From positions 1 to 7,110 of the forward strand of contig CAAFXN010000034.1 of the NCBI GenBank assembly GCA_900766775.1: a stretch of 7,110 nt of DNA. Reading direction: 5' to 3'. How positions within the stretch are numbered: position 1 is the first letter of the stretch; each line of letters starts with the position of its first letter. Position numbers and translations under genes: made by a program. A model generated the notes under the pieces. The model ran no database searches and was not told the DNA's origin. It saw only the letters and a list, made by a program, of their open reading frames with translations. This DNA is from Bacteroidales bacterium (GTDB lineage Bacteria > Bacteroidota > Bacteroidia > Bacteroidales > Paludibacteraceae). Below, piece after piece: positions 1 through 6,642 of this stretch.

Positions 1-1942
1 CGCGACCCTCTAAATCTCCCTTAAAGGGAGACTTATTCTCCCCCTTTAAGGGGGAGTGAGAGAGGGTCTCGTTTTTTGCTTCATTCAGTGAGCGTTTGCG
101 GACGGTGAAGTGCTTGGGATTGACCATCATCTGCATGATGAAGCGGGACATGGTCTTGCGCCCCATAGCGGTCTCGGCTTCGCTGAAGAGCAGCGTAACA
201 TGCTTCGCACGCGCCATGAGTCGGAAGAAGTTGTAGGCATAGACGGTCGCCCCCTCGTCCTTTGTAGGCATGTGGTAGGTCTTGCGCAGGTAGTAAGGAA
301 TAAAAGAGAGGTCAGCCTGCTGTTGGGGCACCACGCCTTCTTCCACATTGAGCAACAGCAAGTTGTCAAAATCGAGCATACGGGTCTCCAGCACACCCAT
401 CACCTGAATATCCGTTATCGGCTCGCCGTTGAAGGGCAGCGAGATACCGCTCAGGAAATGCACCAGCAGGTTGCGCAACAGGGGCAACGAGGTGATAGCC
501 TCTCGCAAGAGCGGGTCGGAGGTGAGTTGGCGGAAGCGGTTGATGGCGCACCGCAACTGATAGACAGACTCGCGAAGAAGGAGCGTATGCCAGTTGTTAA
601 GCCCCTCACGACCCTCTATATCTCCCTTACAAGGAGACTTTTGGTTCTCAACTTGTCCCGACCTGTCGGGATCAAGCGTTTGCAGCAGCAAGTCCAATAT
701 GGCTGATAGCTCTTCGTGAGGAGTTCCCGCAGGCGAGACGCCCGCGTCCCCAGTATTCTTGATTGTCTGTTGCTCCAGCACTTGCATCACTTGGGCATAG
801 ACCTTGGTGTTGGCAAGCGGGAAGCCCTTGGTGATATTGATAGGCGCGGGCTCATTTGCACCGCTTAACACCAGCGCGGGTAGGGCGTAGATGACGGGTT
901 CCAACATCCCCTCATCGCAAATCACCACTGCCGTTCGCTCGCCTTGCTTCGTGTAGTGCGTTTGCAGCCACGGCGCGACATACTGCGCCTGCGCATTGCC
1001 TGTAGTGGTAGCGATGACCTCTATCGGTTTTGGTTGCGTCCACGCCATAGGCTCAGCGGCGTTGCCCAAATCGCGGATATGCTGCTCCACGAAAGCAAAC
1101 GCTTTGGTATTGGTTTGGAAATCCGCCACATAATCCCAATAAAAACGACCGTTTCGGTGGTCTCTGAACCAACACATCAACTCTTTCTCCACACGCAGCA
1201 AGTAGTTGAAACCGATGAAGCAGTAGGAAGAATTAGCCCCTCCCACAAGACCCTCTAAATCTCCCTTAAAGTGAGACTTTATTTCCCCTCCCTTAAAGGG
1301 AGGGTTAGGGAGGGTCCTTATATGCTCCAAGGCGGCTCGCATACGTGCGCCCTCGTAGCCTTTGCCCTCGCTTTGCAATTGTTCATTGAGGCGGAGATAG
1401 ATGGTGTAGAGGTTGCGCCACAAGGCATCGTACTTCGCCTGTACAGACTCTTCATTATAATCTTTGTGGGCACCAGATTGCCGAAGAAGGTCTTTTAGTC
1501 TTGCAGTAGTCTCTTCGTCTAACTTAACCTGCTCCAACTCACGCGCGGCGATGGTGTTCTCGAAAAAGGCTTTCACCTCATTTTGGGGTACGGCTTTGTC
1601 GATATTGTTGAAGTCGGAGATGATTTGTCGCCCCCAGCCGTAGAACAAATCCAGCGTTATCTGCTCGCCGGTAACCTCTTTGTAGATACAAAACAATCGG
1701 CATATCAGACGCAGTTCGTCCTCCTCTTGCAGCGGCGAGAGGGTGTCGAAGAGTTCGCTCAGCGTGGTGATAGTGGGCAAGAAGACGGGGGCAGGATGTT
1801 GCTCACGTTGCAGTTGCTTCAACTCGTTTTTTAGTACCAGCCCCGCGCGCCGCGAGGGGAATACCAGCGTTACATCACGTAGTCCCTCCCACGAGTAGTG
1901 GTTCACTATATCTTGGGCTGTTTGTTGTAGAAAACTGTTCAT
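1..1942 (-). CDS. addB: AddB-like subunit of the ATP-dependent helicase-nuclease, N-terminal 647 codons (runs off the window edge)
   Basis: Open reading frame from ATG (1942-1940) that stays open to base 1, so the gene is cut by the window edge and is not broken. I recognise the Bacteroidota AddB-like 'PD-(D/E)XK nuclease family protein', the partner of AddA in double-strand-end resection. Seen: VTLVFPSRRAGL near residues 23-34, where this group has a degenerate nucleotide-binding region; LLLLNVEEGVVP, matching the family's 'NEGxxP' segment; and an ending block with YNFFRLMARAKHVTLLFSEAE and MSRFIMQMM, which in relatives precedes the C-terminal nuclease. That nuclease, with its expected catalytic Asp/Glu/Lys and possible cysteine cluster, is outside the window. 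Relatives are roughly 950-1000 residues long, from memory. The start is 227 bp after addA on the same strand, so co-transcription is likely but the gap is long. The frame carries in-frame repeat insertions at residues 210-231, 398-408, 424-430, 435-444 and 626-646. The family call is firm; enzymatic activity is inferred. Confidence 0.9.
   Translation of the reverse strand, partial: MNSFLQQTAQDIVNHYSWEGLRDVTLVFPSRRAGLVLKNELKQLQREQHPAPVFLPTITTLSELFDTLSPLQEEDELRLICRLFCIYKEVTGEQITLDLFYGWGRQIISDFNNIDKAVPQNEVKAFFENTIAARELEQVKLDEETTARLKDLLRQSGAHKDYNEESVQAKYDALWRNLYTIYLRLNEQLQSEGKGYEGARMRAALEHIRTLPNPPFKGGEIKSHFKGDLEGLVGGANSSYCFIGFNYLLRVEKELMCWFRDHRNGRFYWDYVADFQTNTKAFAFVEQHIRDLGNAAEPMAWTQPKPIEVIATTTGNAQAQYVAPWLQTHYTKQGERTAVVICDEGMLEPVIYALPALVLSGANEPAPINITKGFPLANTKVYAQVMQVLEQQTIKNTGDAGVSPAGTPHEELSAILDLLLQTLDPDRSGQVENQKSPCKGDIEGREGLNNWHTLLLRESVYQLRCAINRFRQLTSDPLLREAITSLPLLRNLLVHFLSGISLPFNGEPITDIQVMGVLETRMLDFDNLLLLNVEEGVVPQQQADLSFIPYYLRKTYHMPTKDEGATVYAYNFFRLMARAKHVTLLFSEAETAMGRKTMSRFIMQMMVNPKHFTVRKRSLNEAKNETLSHSPLKGENKSPFKGDLEGR
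4..68 (-). repeat. Head-to-head palindromic repeat dimer inside addB (copy C)
   Basis: Two inverted copies of one palindromic unit. The first has a 19-bp palindrome with 9-bp arms (38-56, CTCCCCCTT/AAGGGGGAG). The second is CTCCCTTTAAGGGAG-like (about 17-31 on plus). The outer ends ACCCTCT and AGAGGGT are also complementary, so the whole unit could fold as one long hairpin or two short ones. Read with addB it adds residues 626-646, ending KSPFKGDLEG, without breaking the frame (63 bp from T626 to G646). Confidence 0.85.
610..640 (-). repeat. Single palindromic repeat unit inside addB (copy B)
   Basis: Minus-strand AAGTCTCCTTGTAAGG followed by GAGATATAGAGGGTC. This is the same unit as the distal halves of the dimers at 4-68 and 1249-1317, with a few changes that weaken the palindrome. 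It encodes KSPCKGDIEG (435-444) in the same frame as the other copies. The opposing half is missing and the TCCCGAC palindrome (656-671) lies in its place. Confidence 0.75.
656..671. repeat. TCCCGAC palindrome inside addB
   Basis: A near-perfect hairpin, TCCCGAC-CT-GTCGGGA, with 7-bp arms and a 2-nt centre. It encodes DPDRSGQ (residues 424-430) in frame. From general knowledge, similar TCCCGAC/GTCGGGA palindromes are common interspersed repeats in Bacteroidota. Here it sits only 15 bp from the repeat at 610-640. Confidence 0.65.
722..750. repeat. GC-rich palindromic repeat inside addB
   Basis: On the minus strand, GGGACGCGGGCGTCTCGCC then TGCGGGA contains nested inverted repeats: GACGC-GG-GCGTC and GCGGGCG-TCT-CGCCTGC (7 bp with one G-T pair). 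It encodes GDAGVSPAGTP (398-408) within an otherwise ordinary AddB segment. In the opposite direction it reads PAGETPAS, a peptide string I recognise from interspersed repeats in several bacterial phyla. It is more GC-rich than its flanks. Insertion rather than native sequence is inferred. Confidence 0.6.
1249..1317 (-). repeat. Head-to-head palindromic repeat dimer inside addB (copy A)
   Basis: Same design as copy C. One half has a 19-bp palindrome (1286-1304, CCCTCCCTT/AAGGGAGGG around one A). The other is AAGTCTCACTTTAAGG followed by GAGATTTAGAGGGTC on the minus strand (1249-1279). The outer ends GGACCCTC and GAGGGTC are complementary. It adds residues 210-231 (TLPNPPFKGG... to KGDLEG; 66 bp, 22 codons) to AddB in frame. 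The downstream half is nearly identical to that of copy C. Confidence 0.85.
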
Positions 1943-2067
1943 GTTTGTTGGATTAATGATTAAGGACACAGGATAAAAGACGAATTAACCTTATGTGTTT
2001 ATGCGTAGTTTTATTTTGTTTATTTTTCCTTCGCGGCTGGATGCCGAGTGTACCATCCCGCCCCTTA

Positions 2068-2099
2068 CCCCCTACCCTCCTGATTAGGAGAGGCGGGGG
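2068..2099. repeat. Intergenic hairpin repeat between addA and addB
   Basis: CTCCT-GATT-AGGAG (2077-2090) inside outer arms CCCCC (2068-2072) and GGGGG (2095-2099). The layout (C-rich/G-rich arms plus a GGGGTAAGGGG-like tail on the minus strand) resembles the intragenic repeats, though the sequence differs. No T-run follows on the minus strand, so an intrinsic terminator is not supported. It may weaken or process the addA-addB transcript (inference). Confidence 0.55.
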
Positions 2100-2131
2100 A
2101 GGTAAAGTTACCTTTGACTATGAAGGGCATT

Positions 2132-2153
2132 GTGCGGCACCTTGAGACCGCAC
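2132..2153. repeat. Short inverted repeat just after addA
   Basis: GTGCGG (2132-2137) and CCGCAC (2148-2153) are exact complements separated by 10 nt, 16 nt past the addA stop codon. It could form a small mRNA 3' hairpin. It lacks a T-tract on either side. The rest of 1943-2169 is an AT-rich addB leader in which I see no clear promoter. Confidence 0.4.
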
Positions 2154-2169
2154 CTCCATGATTTATTCT

Positions 2170-5100
2170 TCATCCATTAACGCATTCTAATGTTCCTTGT
2201 TGTGCGTACCAGAGGTAGCCTTCCACTTCGCAGTAGCCGAGGAGGCGCATTACCTCCATATAGTCTGCCACCTGCTTGTGGTACTTCGGATTGGGTGCGC
2301 CGAACTTATAGTCCAGCACTATCGCCTTTTCGCCTTTGAGCATCACGCGGTCGGGTCGCTTCTCCTCGCCGTTCACCATCATCGCCTGCTCACGGAGCAA
2401 GTCCCACGAGCCATCAAACCACTCGCACATCTGCAGGTTCTCCCACGCGCGGTTCAGCAGCGACTCCACCTCGCGGCGTTGCTCCTCCGACTCTATCACG
2501 CCGCGCTGCATATAGCGCTCCACAACAGCCGCTTGCTCTTCACGCGTTACCATGTGCGCCAGTATATCGTGGCAGAGCGAGCCGATATTGATATGCGCTA
2601 TCATCTGCTCCGCCTTCTCCTCGCCGAACAAGCCGTAGAGCATCGACTCCTGCGACTGGCGGAAGCGCACTTGGTCGTCGTTGCTCTGCATAGCAGCCTG
2701 CACTTCCGCGGCGTTGCGGAACGAGAACAAGTCCGCTTTCTGCTCCTGCTTTGGGCAGTGGACGTAAGGCTCCTCGCCTAAGAGATATTCTGCAAAGCAA
2801 GGCTTCGTCTCGTCTGAATAGTTCTCAAATGCCTCCAGCGCCGCCTCCTTGAGCCCATAGGCATTCATCAGCAGCGTCCCTACATGTTGGTCCACTTCGC
2901 CCTCCTTCTTCTGCACAAGCCAGTCGGTGTAGAGGTAGAGGTTGTCGGCAGCGCGCGTGAGCGCCACATAGAGCAAGTTGAGGTTATCCACGCGCTGCGC
3001 CTCCGCTTCCTGCCGATATGTCGCTTCGTAGTCCGTGCCCTCCATCGCCTGTTTCCACGGGATAGGCACCTGTTTCAGCCGCTTCACATTGCCCTGCGGC
3101 TCCACGCAAGCCTCGCACCACAGATTCGGGTGCTTCGTATTGTCCACTACTGCCCAGTTGCAGAAGGGGATGAACAGCGTCTTGCTCTCCAGACCCTTGG
3201 AGGAGTGGATAGACATGATACGCATGGCGTTGCTGTCCGGCGCGGAGATGGAGTCGGTGTGCATCATATCCGCCCAATACTGCAAGAAAGCCTGCCTATT
3301 GGCTCCCTCGGTGGCGACATAGTTCATCAACTTGTCCATGAAGCAGTTGACATACGCGAGGTCGTCGCCCAAGAACATGCCTTGCTCATCGCAGAGCAGC
3401 AGGCGCACGATGGCTTGCACCTGCTCATAGAGCGGCAAGTCGTTGGTCGCGGCAAGCCGCTCTTGCAGGTTCGCTTTCGCGGGGTGATGCTCGGGCAGGT
3501 GCAAGTCCACATAACGAAGTGCGATATTCTGCGCGGGGTCAGTCGCCAAGAGAGCATTGATAATCATCTGCACGGACTGCGATTGGTCGATATGGAAACT
3601 GTCGGCAGAGACGATACGCACCCCGTTGTGCCAGTCCACTTGGGTGTTGTAGAAGTCCACCACCTGCTGCGCTTGTTTGTTCGTGCGTACCAGTATCATG
3701 ATGTCCGATGCGCGTTCGTCTTTGTCCAACAGTTGACGAATGGTGGCGAACATATCCGTCAGTATATCTTGCTGCACCTTCGCCGTCTGCAAGGTCTGCT
3801 CGGCAAGTGTCGCCGTCTCTTTCTTCGTGGCTTTGCACTTGGGATACACCCGCAGGCGCACAAAGCCGCCATCGTTCTTGCTGTAGTAGAAATCGGAGAG
3901 GTTATCTCCCCCTTTGTAGGGGGAGTTAGAGGGGGTCCTATACCCTTCATCATACAGCCCTTTTATCTTCTTATTCGCCTCATTGAGGTCGCACACGCGC
4001 ATCATGGTTTGCAGGTTAAACTGCACCACATTTCGCCGCGAGCGGAAGTTCTTCACCAACGGCGCAAAGTCCTTGTTGTAATAGACTTGGAAGGGGTCGT
4101 TCTCCGTGCCGAGTTCCGCCATGATATGCCAGTCGCCATTGCGCCAACGGTAGATGCTCTGCTTGATGTCGCCCACGATGAGCAGCGTGTGCCCTTCGCC
4201 TGCCAGCACATCGGCTATCAGGGGCTGAAACACCTGCCACTGGAGCGTGCTGGTATCTTGGAATTCGTCTATCATGATGTGCTTGTAGCGGATACCGGCT
4301 TTCTCCAATACGAAGTCCGCATCGCCCTCTTTGAGGGCATTGCGCAGGGTGTCTGCCGTCTTAGCAAGCAGCATACGGTTCTCGTCTTGCAGACAGGTCT
4401 CTATCTCTTGCAGTAGGCTCTTCATCAGCCGCATATCGTTCAGACATGACCGAGTGAGCATACACTCGCGGTATATCTTCCCGCAGCGCGCCACCTGCTC
4501 GTCGATACGCAGCAAGAGCGGGTCGGTAGTCTTCTCCAACTTCTTCTCCGTCAGCCAGCGGAATTGGTCTTTGCTCGGAAGCGTCCTATCGCCCGCGAGC
4601 GAACGCTCTATGCGCGTGATAGCATTCCCCACATCCTTATCCGGCTTCACTAATGCTTCATTGGCAGTCCTCGCCTGCGCCACCATGTTCTGCAGGTTCT
4701 GCATCTCGGGCAACTGCGCCCAGCGGTCCAGACTGCGTTTGTAGGCACTTATCGTTTTCTCGTCCAACTCCACCTTGCCGTCCGACACCAGCATCTGCAC
4801 CTGCTCGTTGTAGAGGTCCAGCGCCAAGTTGATGAGCGTCTGCCGTATATCCCAACGCCCTTCCTGACGCAGTTGCTCCTGCAAATAGTCGCCCATTATC
4901 TGCTGTAAGGTCGGGCTCATATCAGTGGTCAGCAGTCTGTCCACTGCCTTGGTAATCACTTGCTTGAGGTTCAGTTCTACGCGAAAGCCTGCCGCCTTTC
5001 CCAACATCTTCGCCATACCCGCCAGCAGGGTCTGCAAGAAGGAGTCGATAGTGCTAACCTGCACATTATCATAGTCCAGCAACATCTCGCGGAAGCATTG

Positions 5101-5418
5101 CTCTGCCCGCGCCCGCACAGACAACTGACCACTGACCACTGACCACTGACCACTATCCACTCCCCCCTTCCCACTCAACTCCAACGCTTTCTTCAAAAAC
5201 GCCTCGTCGCCGGTGCCGGTGGCTATGCCGTAGAGGTAGCCTAAGATACGTTCCTTCATCTCGGCGGTGGCTTTGTTTGTGAAGGTTACAGCAAGGATAT
5301 TGCGATAACTCTCGCCGCTCAAGAGCAGCCCCACATAGTAGGCTGCCAGCGTGAAAGTCTTACCTGTCCCCGCCGAAGCGCGGCACACGTTCATAGGATG
5401 TTGATAATCTATTGCCAT
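2170..5418 (-). CDS. addA: AddA/RecB-like UvrD-family helicase with C-terminal nuclease, complete (1082 aa)
   Basis: ATP-driven 3'-5' DNA translocase and nuclease subunit of an AddAB-type complex that processes double-strand ends for recombination. Helicase motifs in order: I, ASAGTGKT (14-21); Ia, AVTFTNKATAEMKERI (43-58); STIDSF (122-127); II, IMIDEFQDTS (381-390); III, LLIVGDIKQSIYRWRNGD (412-429); IV, NFRS (457-460); V, IMSIHSSKGLES (734-745); VI, LNLLYVALTRAADNL (813-827). The C-terminal nuclease shows GSLCH (His950), D1023, the LDYK core (D1036, K1038) and QVADY (1049-1053), so the catalytic set looks intact. The length fits Bacteroidota relatives plus insertions. The ATG at 5418 places Walker A at the usual distance, and no Shine-Dalgarno is needed in this phylum. 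Two segments look foreign and in frame: residues 87-101 (VSGQ-type, from a 7-bp tandem repeat) and 495-505 (from a palindrome). Both lie between conserved helicase motifs. addB follows downstream; an insertion sequence lies upstream. Family assignment is firm; the addA name follows from the addB neighbour rather than from biochemistry. Confidence 0.95.
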   Translation of the reverse strand: MAIDYQHPMNVCRASAGTGKTFTLAAYYVGLLLSGESYRNILAVTFTNKATAEMKERILGYLYGIATGTGDEAFLKKALELSGKGGVDSGQWSVVSGQLSVRARAEQCFREMLLDYDNVQVSTIDSFLQTLLAGMAKMLGKAAGFRVELNLKQVITKAVDRLLTTDMSPTLQQIMGDYLQEQLRQEGRWDIRQTLINLALDLYNEQVQMLVSDGKVELDEKTISAYKRSLDRWAQLPEMQNLQNMVAQARTANEALVKPDKDVGNAITRIERSLAGDRTLPSKDQFRWLTEKKLEKTTDPLLLRIDEQVARCGKIYRECMLTRSCLNDMRLMKSLLQEIETCLQDENRMLLAKTADTLRNALKEGDADFVLEKAGIRYKHIMIDEFQDTSTLQWQVFQPLIADVLAGEGHTLLIVGDIKQSIYRWRNGDWHIMAELGTENDPFQVYYNKDFAPLVKNFRSRRNVVQFNLQTMMRVCDLNEANKKIKGLYDEGYRTPSNSPYKGGDNLSDFYYSKNDGGFVRLRVYPKCKATKKETATLAEQTLQTAKVQQDILTDMFATIRQLLDKDERASDIMILVRTNKQAQQVVDFYNTQVDWHNGVRIVSADSFHIDQSQSVQMIINALLATDPAQNIALRYVDLHLPEHHPAKANLQERLAATNDLPLYEQVQAIVRLLLCDEQGMFLGDDLAYVNCFMDKLMNYVATEGANRQAFLQYWADMMHTDSISAPDSNAMRIMSIHSSKGLESKTLFIPFCNWAVVDNTKHPNLWCEACVEPQGNVKRLKQVPIPWKQAMEGTDYEATYRQEAEAQRVDNLNLLYVALTRAADNLYLYTDWLVQKKEGEVDQHVGTLLMNAYGLKEAALEAFENYSDETKPCFAEYLLGEEPYVHCPKQEQKADLFSFRNAAEVQAAMQSNDDQVRFRQSQESMLYGLFGEEKAEQMIAHINIGSLCHDILAHMVTREEQAAVVERYMQRGVIESEEQRREVESLLNRAWENLQMCEWFDGSWDLLREQAMMVNGEEKRPDRVMLKGEKAIVLDYKFGAPNPKYHKQVADYMEVMRLLGYCEVEGYLWYAQQGTLECVNG
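3904..3936 (-). repeat. Palindromic repeat insertion inside addA
   Basis: CTCCCCCT (3906-3913), loop TTGT, AGGGGGAG (3918-3925), then the TTAGAGGGGGT tail. This corresponds to the proximal half of the addB dimers (ACC...CTAACTCCCCCT on the minus strand). It adds residues 495-505 (TPSNSPYKGGD; 33 bp, 11 codons) between helicase motifs IV and V, in a stretch where relatives vary in length. The frame is preserved. Confidence 0.8.
5124..5158 (-). repeat. 7-bp tandem repeat (GGTCAGT) inside addA
   Basis: Plus-strand ACTGACC repeats exactly four times (5124-5130, 5131-5137, 5138-5144, 5145-5151), followed by ACTATCC (5152-5158) with one change. In addA it encodes the core of VDSGQWSVVSGQLSV (87-101), between motif Ia and the STIDSF motif, just before ARAEQCF, where alignment with relatives resumes. 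Similar VVSGQ-coding repeats occur in unrelated proteins of many bacteria (general knowledge). Because 7 is not a multiple of 3, a change of one copy shifts the frame. Confidence 0.85.
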
Positions 5419-5444
5419 ACAGTAACAAATTTACTTTCCGCCGA

Positions 5445-5476
5445 CAAAGGTACAAAAAAAACTTGATTCTTGCAAT
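5445..5476 (-). promoter_or_regulatory. Bacteroidota-type sigma-70 promoter for addA
   Basis: Minus-strand -7 box TACCTTTG (5452-5445) matches the TAnnTTTG consensus exactly. A -33-like ATTG (5476-5473) lies 20 nt upstream, close to the TTTG consensus and spacing known from Bacteroides. Transcription would start near 5437-5440, leaving a leader of about 20 nt before the addA ATG. The promoter lies outside the estimated insertion sequence boundary, so addA probably keeps its own promoter. Confidence 0.7.
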
Positions 5477-5515
5477 AAGGAGAGAATAATTTTGGTAATG
5501 ATATACGAGTTGACC

Positions 5516-5522
5516 CAAGTTG
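5516..5522 (+). repeat. Candidate left terminal inverted repeat of the insertion sequence
   Basis: CAAGTTG directly preceded by TGACC, pointing into the element. It pairs with the minus-strand CAAGTTG at 7086-7092. A 7-base match alone could be chance, and the position is supported only by lying just outside the transposase ORF. Confidence 0.3.
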
Positions 5523-5577
5523 CTATATAAGTTAACACTTTTTTCAATCAAGGCTCACCGGTAAAATCCTGTGTTGA

Positions 5578-6642
5578 TTAGGAGAAAATCATGCTCATTC
5601 TGAAGAGGAAGAAGTTGACATCCCTGACTCCTCTCAGTGCCGCTCTGAAGGTTTTGATTTTCGCATTGAGCGATTCGGCATAGGCATTCGTATGACGTTC
5701 ATCGAAATAATGGAGAATGTCCTCCAACCTCGCCTCTATCGTATGGGCTACTGTGGCAAAATGTTTATTCTGAAACGCTATCGCCTTCTGACACCACCGC
5801 AGAATACTTTCTCTTGCCGACTCCGCCGTAGCCTGCGGTTTGGAAAATATCATCCTCAGCGAGTGTGTGAGTGAGTATGCCTCTTTGAGCCTCGGAAAAC
5901 GATGAAACAGCAGTTCAGCACGCTCTTTCTGAGAATCCGTCCATTGATTGCCGGGAGTCATCAATAAACCACGACTACGGACTAACAACTCACATACCGT
6001 ATCCCCGTTTCGAAGCGTCAATGGCCTGTAGGCAGCACTTGTCTGGGGAGGGATATAACTGAAAGTGAATTTTGATTTATGCTTGTACTTTTCATACAAA
6101 AGATACTCTCTCCGTTTTTGTTGGTGTATTTTGCGTTCCGCCACTTCCTTCTCCCGTGCTTCTTGAAGGCAAAGAGAGCGCACCTGCATCAGCGCATCGA
6201 AACAACCTTTCTGGATGTGAAAACGGTCTATGGTAATCTTGGCATCGGGAAAGGCAAAACGTGCAATCTTTTCCATACTCGTAGAATAATCCATCGTCAT
6301 CTCTTTCACTTGCAAACGTTTACTCTCACTGATGTTTTCTTTCAACACTTTGATAACCTCCTCCGCTTTGGTGCCTTTCACGACAGCGACCAACGACCCC
6401 TTGCGGCAATGGGCTTCCGGGTTAGACACAATGGTGTATAACTCGCCGCGGGACAAAGAGGTCTCATCAATGCACAACTGCCGACCGATATTCTCCGGAT
6501 AGACCAACCACTTCTCCGCATGCTCCTTCGCTTCCCATGTCCGAAAATCGCTCAAGTGGTTTTTATACGCACGCTCAAACTCATCGGCATTGATGTGATA
6601 GGGAAGCATCAAGGAGCGGGCTGTAATCGGGAGTGAATCCAA
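5578..6642 (-). CDS. DDE transposase of an ISL3-like element (ISAon1-type), catalytic ORF
   Basis: Catalytic part of the transposase. Seen: LCIDETSLSRGELYT (57-71) with the first Asp at D59; MTMDYS with D118 and TIDRFHIQK with D139, either of which could supply the second Asp; TNAYAESLNAKIK with Glu323; and the ending FRAALRGVRDVNFFLFRMS, which I recognise from Bacteroidales ISAon1-family transposases. The early segment FERAYKNHLSDFRTW fits the end of the helix-turn-helix region in relatives. The start is uncertain. The frame opens at 6651, the first possible start is TTG at 6642, and the first ATG is at 6609. The ORF overlaps the upstream N-terminal ORF by 62 nt and lies in its +1 frame, so a fused product would need a frameshift. 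The insert at about residues 160-208 is basic and charged (EREKE/KRREYLLYEKYKHK). No internal stop or missing catalytic residue is seen, so the element may be active. Confidence 0.92.
   Translation of the reverse strand: MDSLPITARSLMLPYHINADEFERAYKNHLSDFRTWEAKEHAEKWLVYPENIGRQLCIDETSLSRGELYTIVSNPEAHCRKGSLVAVVKGTKAEEVIKVLKENISESKRLQVKEMTMDYSTSMEKIARFAFPDAKITIDRFHIQKGCFDALMQVRSLCLQEAREKEVAERKIHQQKRREYLLYEKYKHKSKFTFSYIPPQTSAAYRPLTLRNGDTVCELLVRSRGLLMTPGNQWTDSQKERAELLFHRFPRLKEAYSLTHSLRMIFSKPQATAESARESILRWCQKAIAFQNKHFATVAHTIEARLEDILHYFDERHTNAYAESLNAKIKTFRAALRGVRDVNFFLFRMSMIFS

Noticed and set aside
4..1317. CRISPR array, suggested by recurrent similar palindromes
   Set aside because: The copies are hundreds of bases apart within a coding frame, with no regular spacers and no cas genes.
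110..1834. Several plus-strand open frames of 75-198 codons opposite addB
   Set aside because: They are shadows of the continuous minus-strand AddB frame, which is open from 1942 to the window edge and matches family segments throughout.
1..1942. addB as a pseudogene broken by repeats
   Set aside because: Reading the minus strand through every repeat keeps the frame open with no stop codon; the repeats add whole codons only.
2109..2116. Plus-strand TACCTTTG, a perfect -7 box
   Set aside because: No plus-strand gene follows it; downstream is the antisense of addA, and I saw no convincing -33 box.
2132..2153. GTGCGG/CCGCAC hairpin as an intrinsic terminator of addA
   Set aside because: The stem is only 6 bp, the loop is 10 nt and there is no T-run after it on the minus strand.
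2884..4416. Long plus-strand open frame (510 codons) opposite addA
   Set aside because: It is antisense to the helicase core, the translation is rich in His/Val/Leu/Arg with no recognisable domain, and the minus-strand frame carries all conserved motifs.
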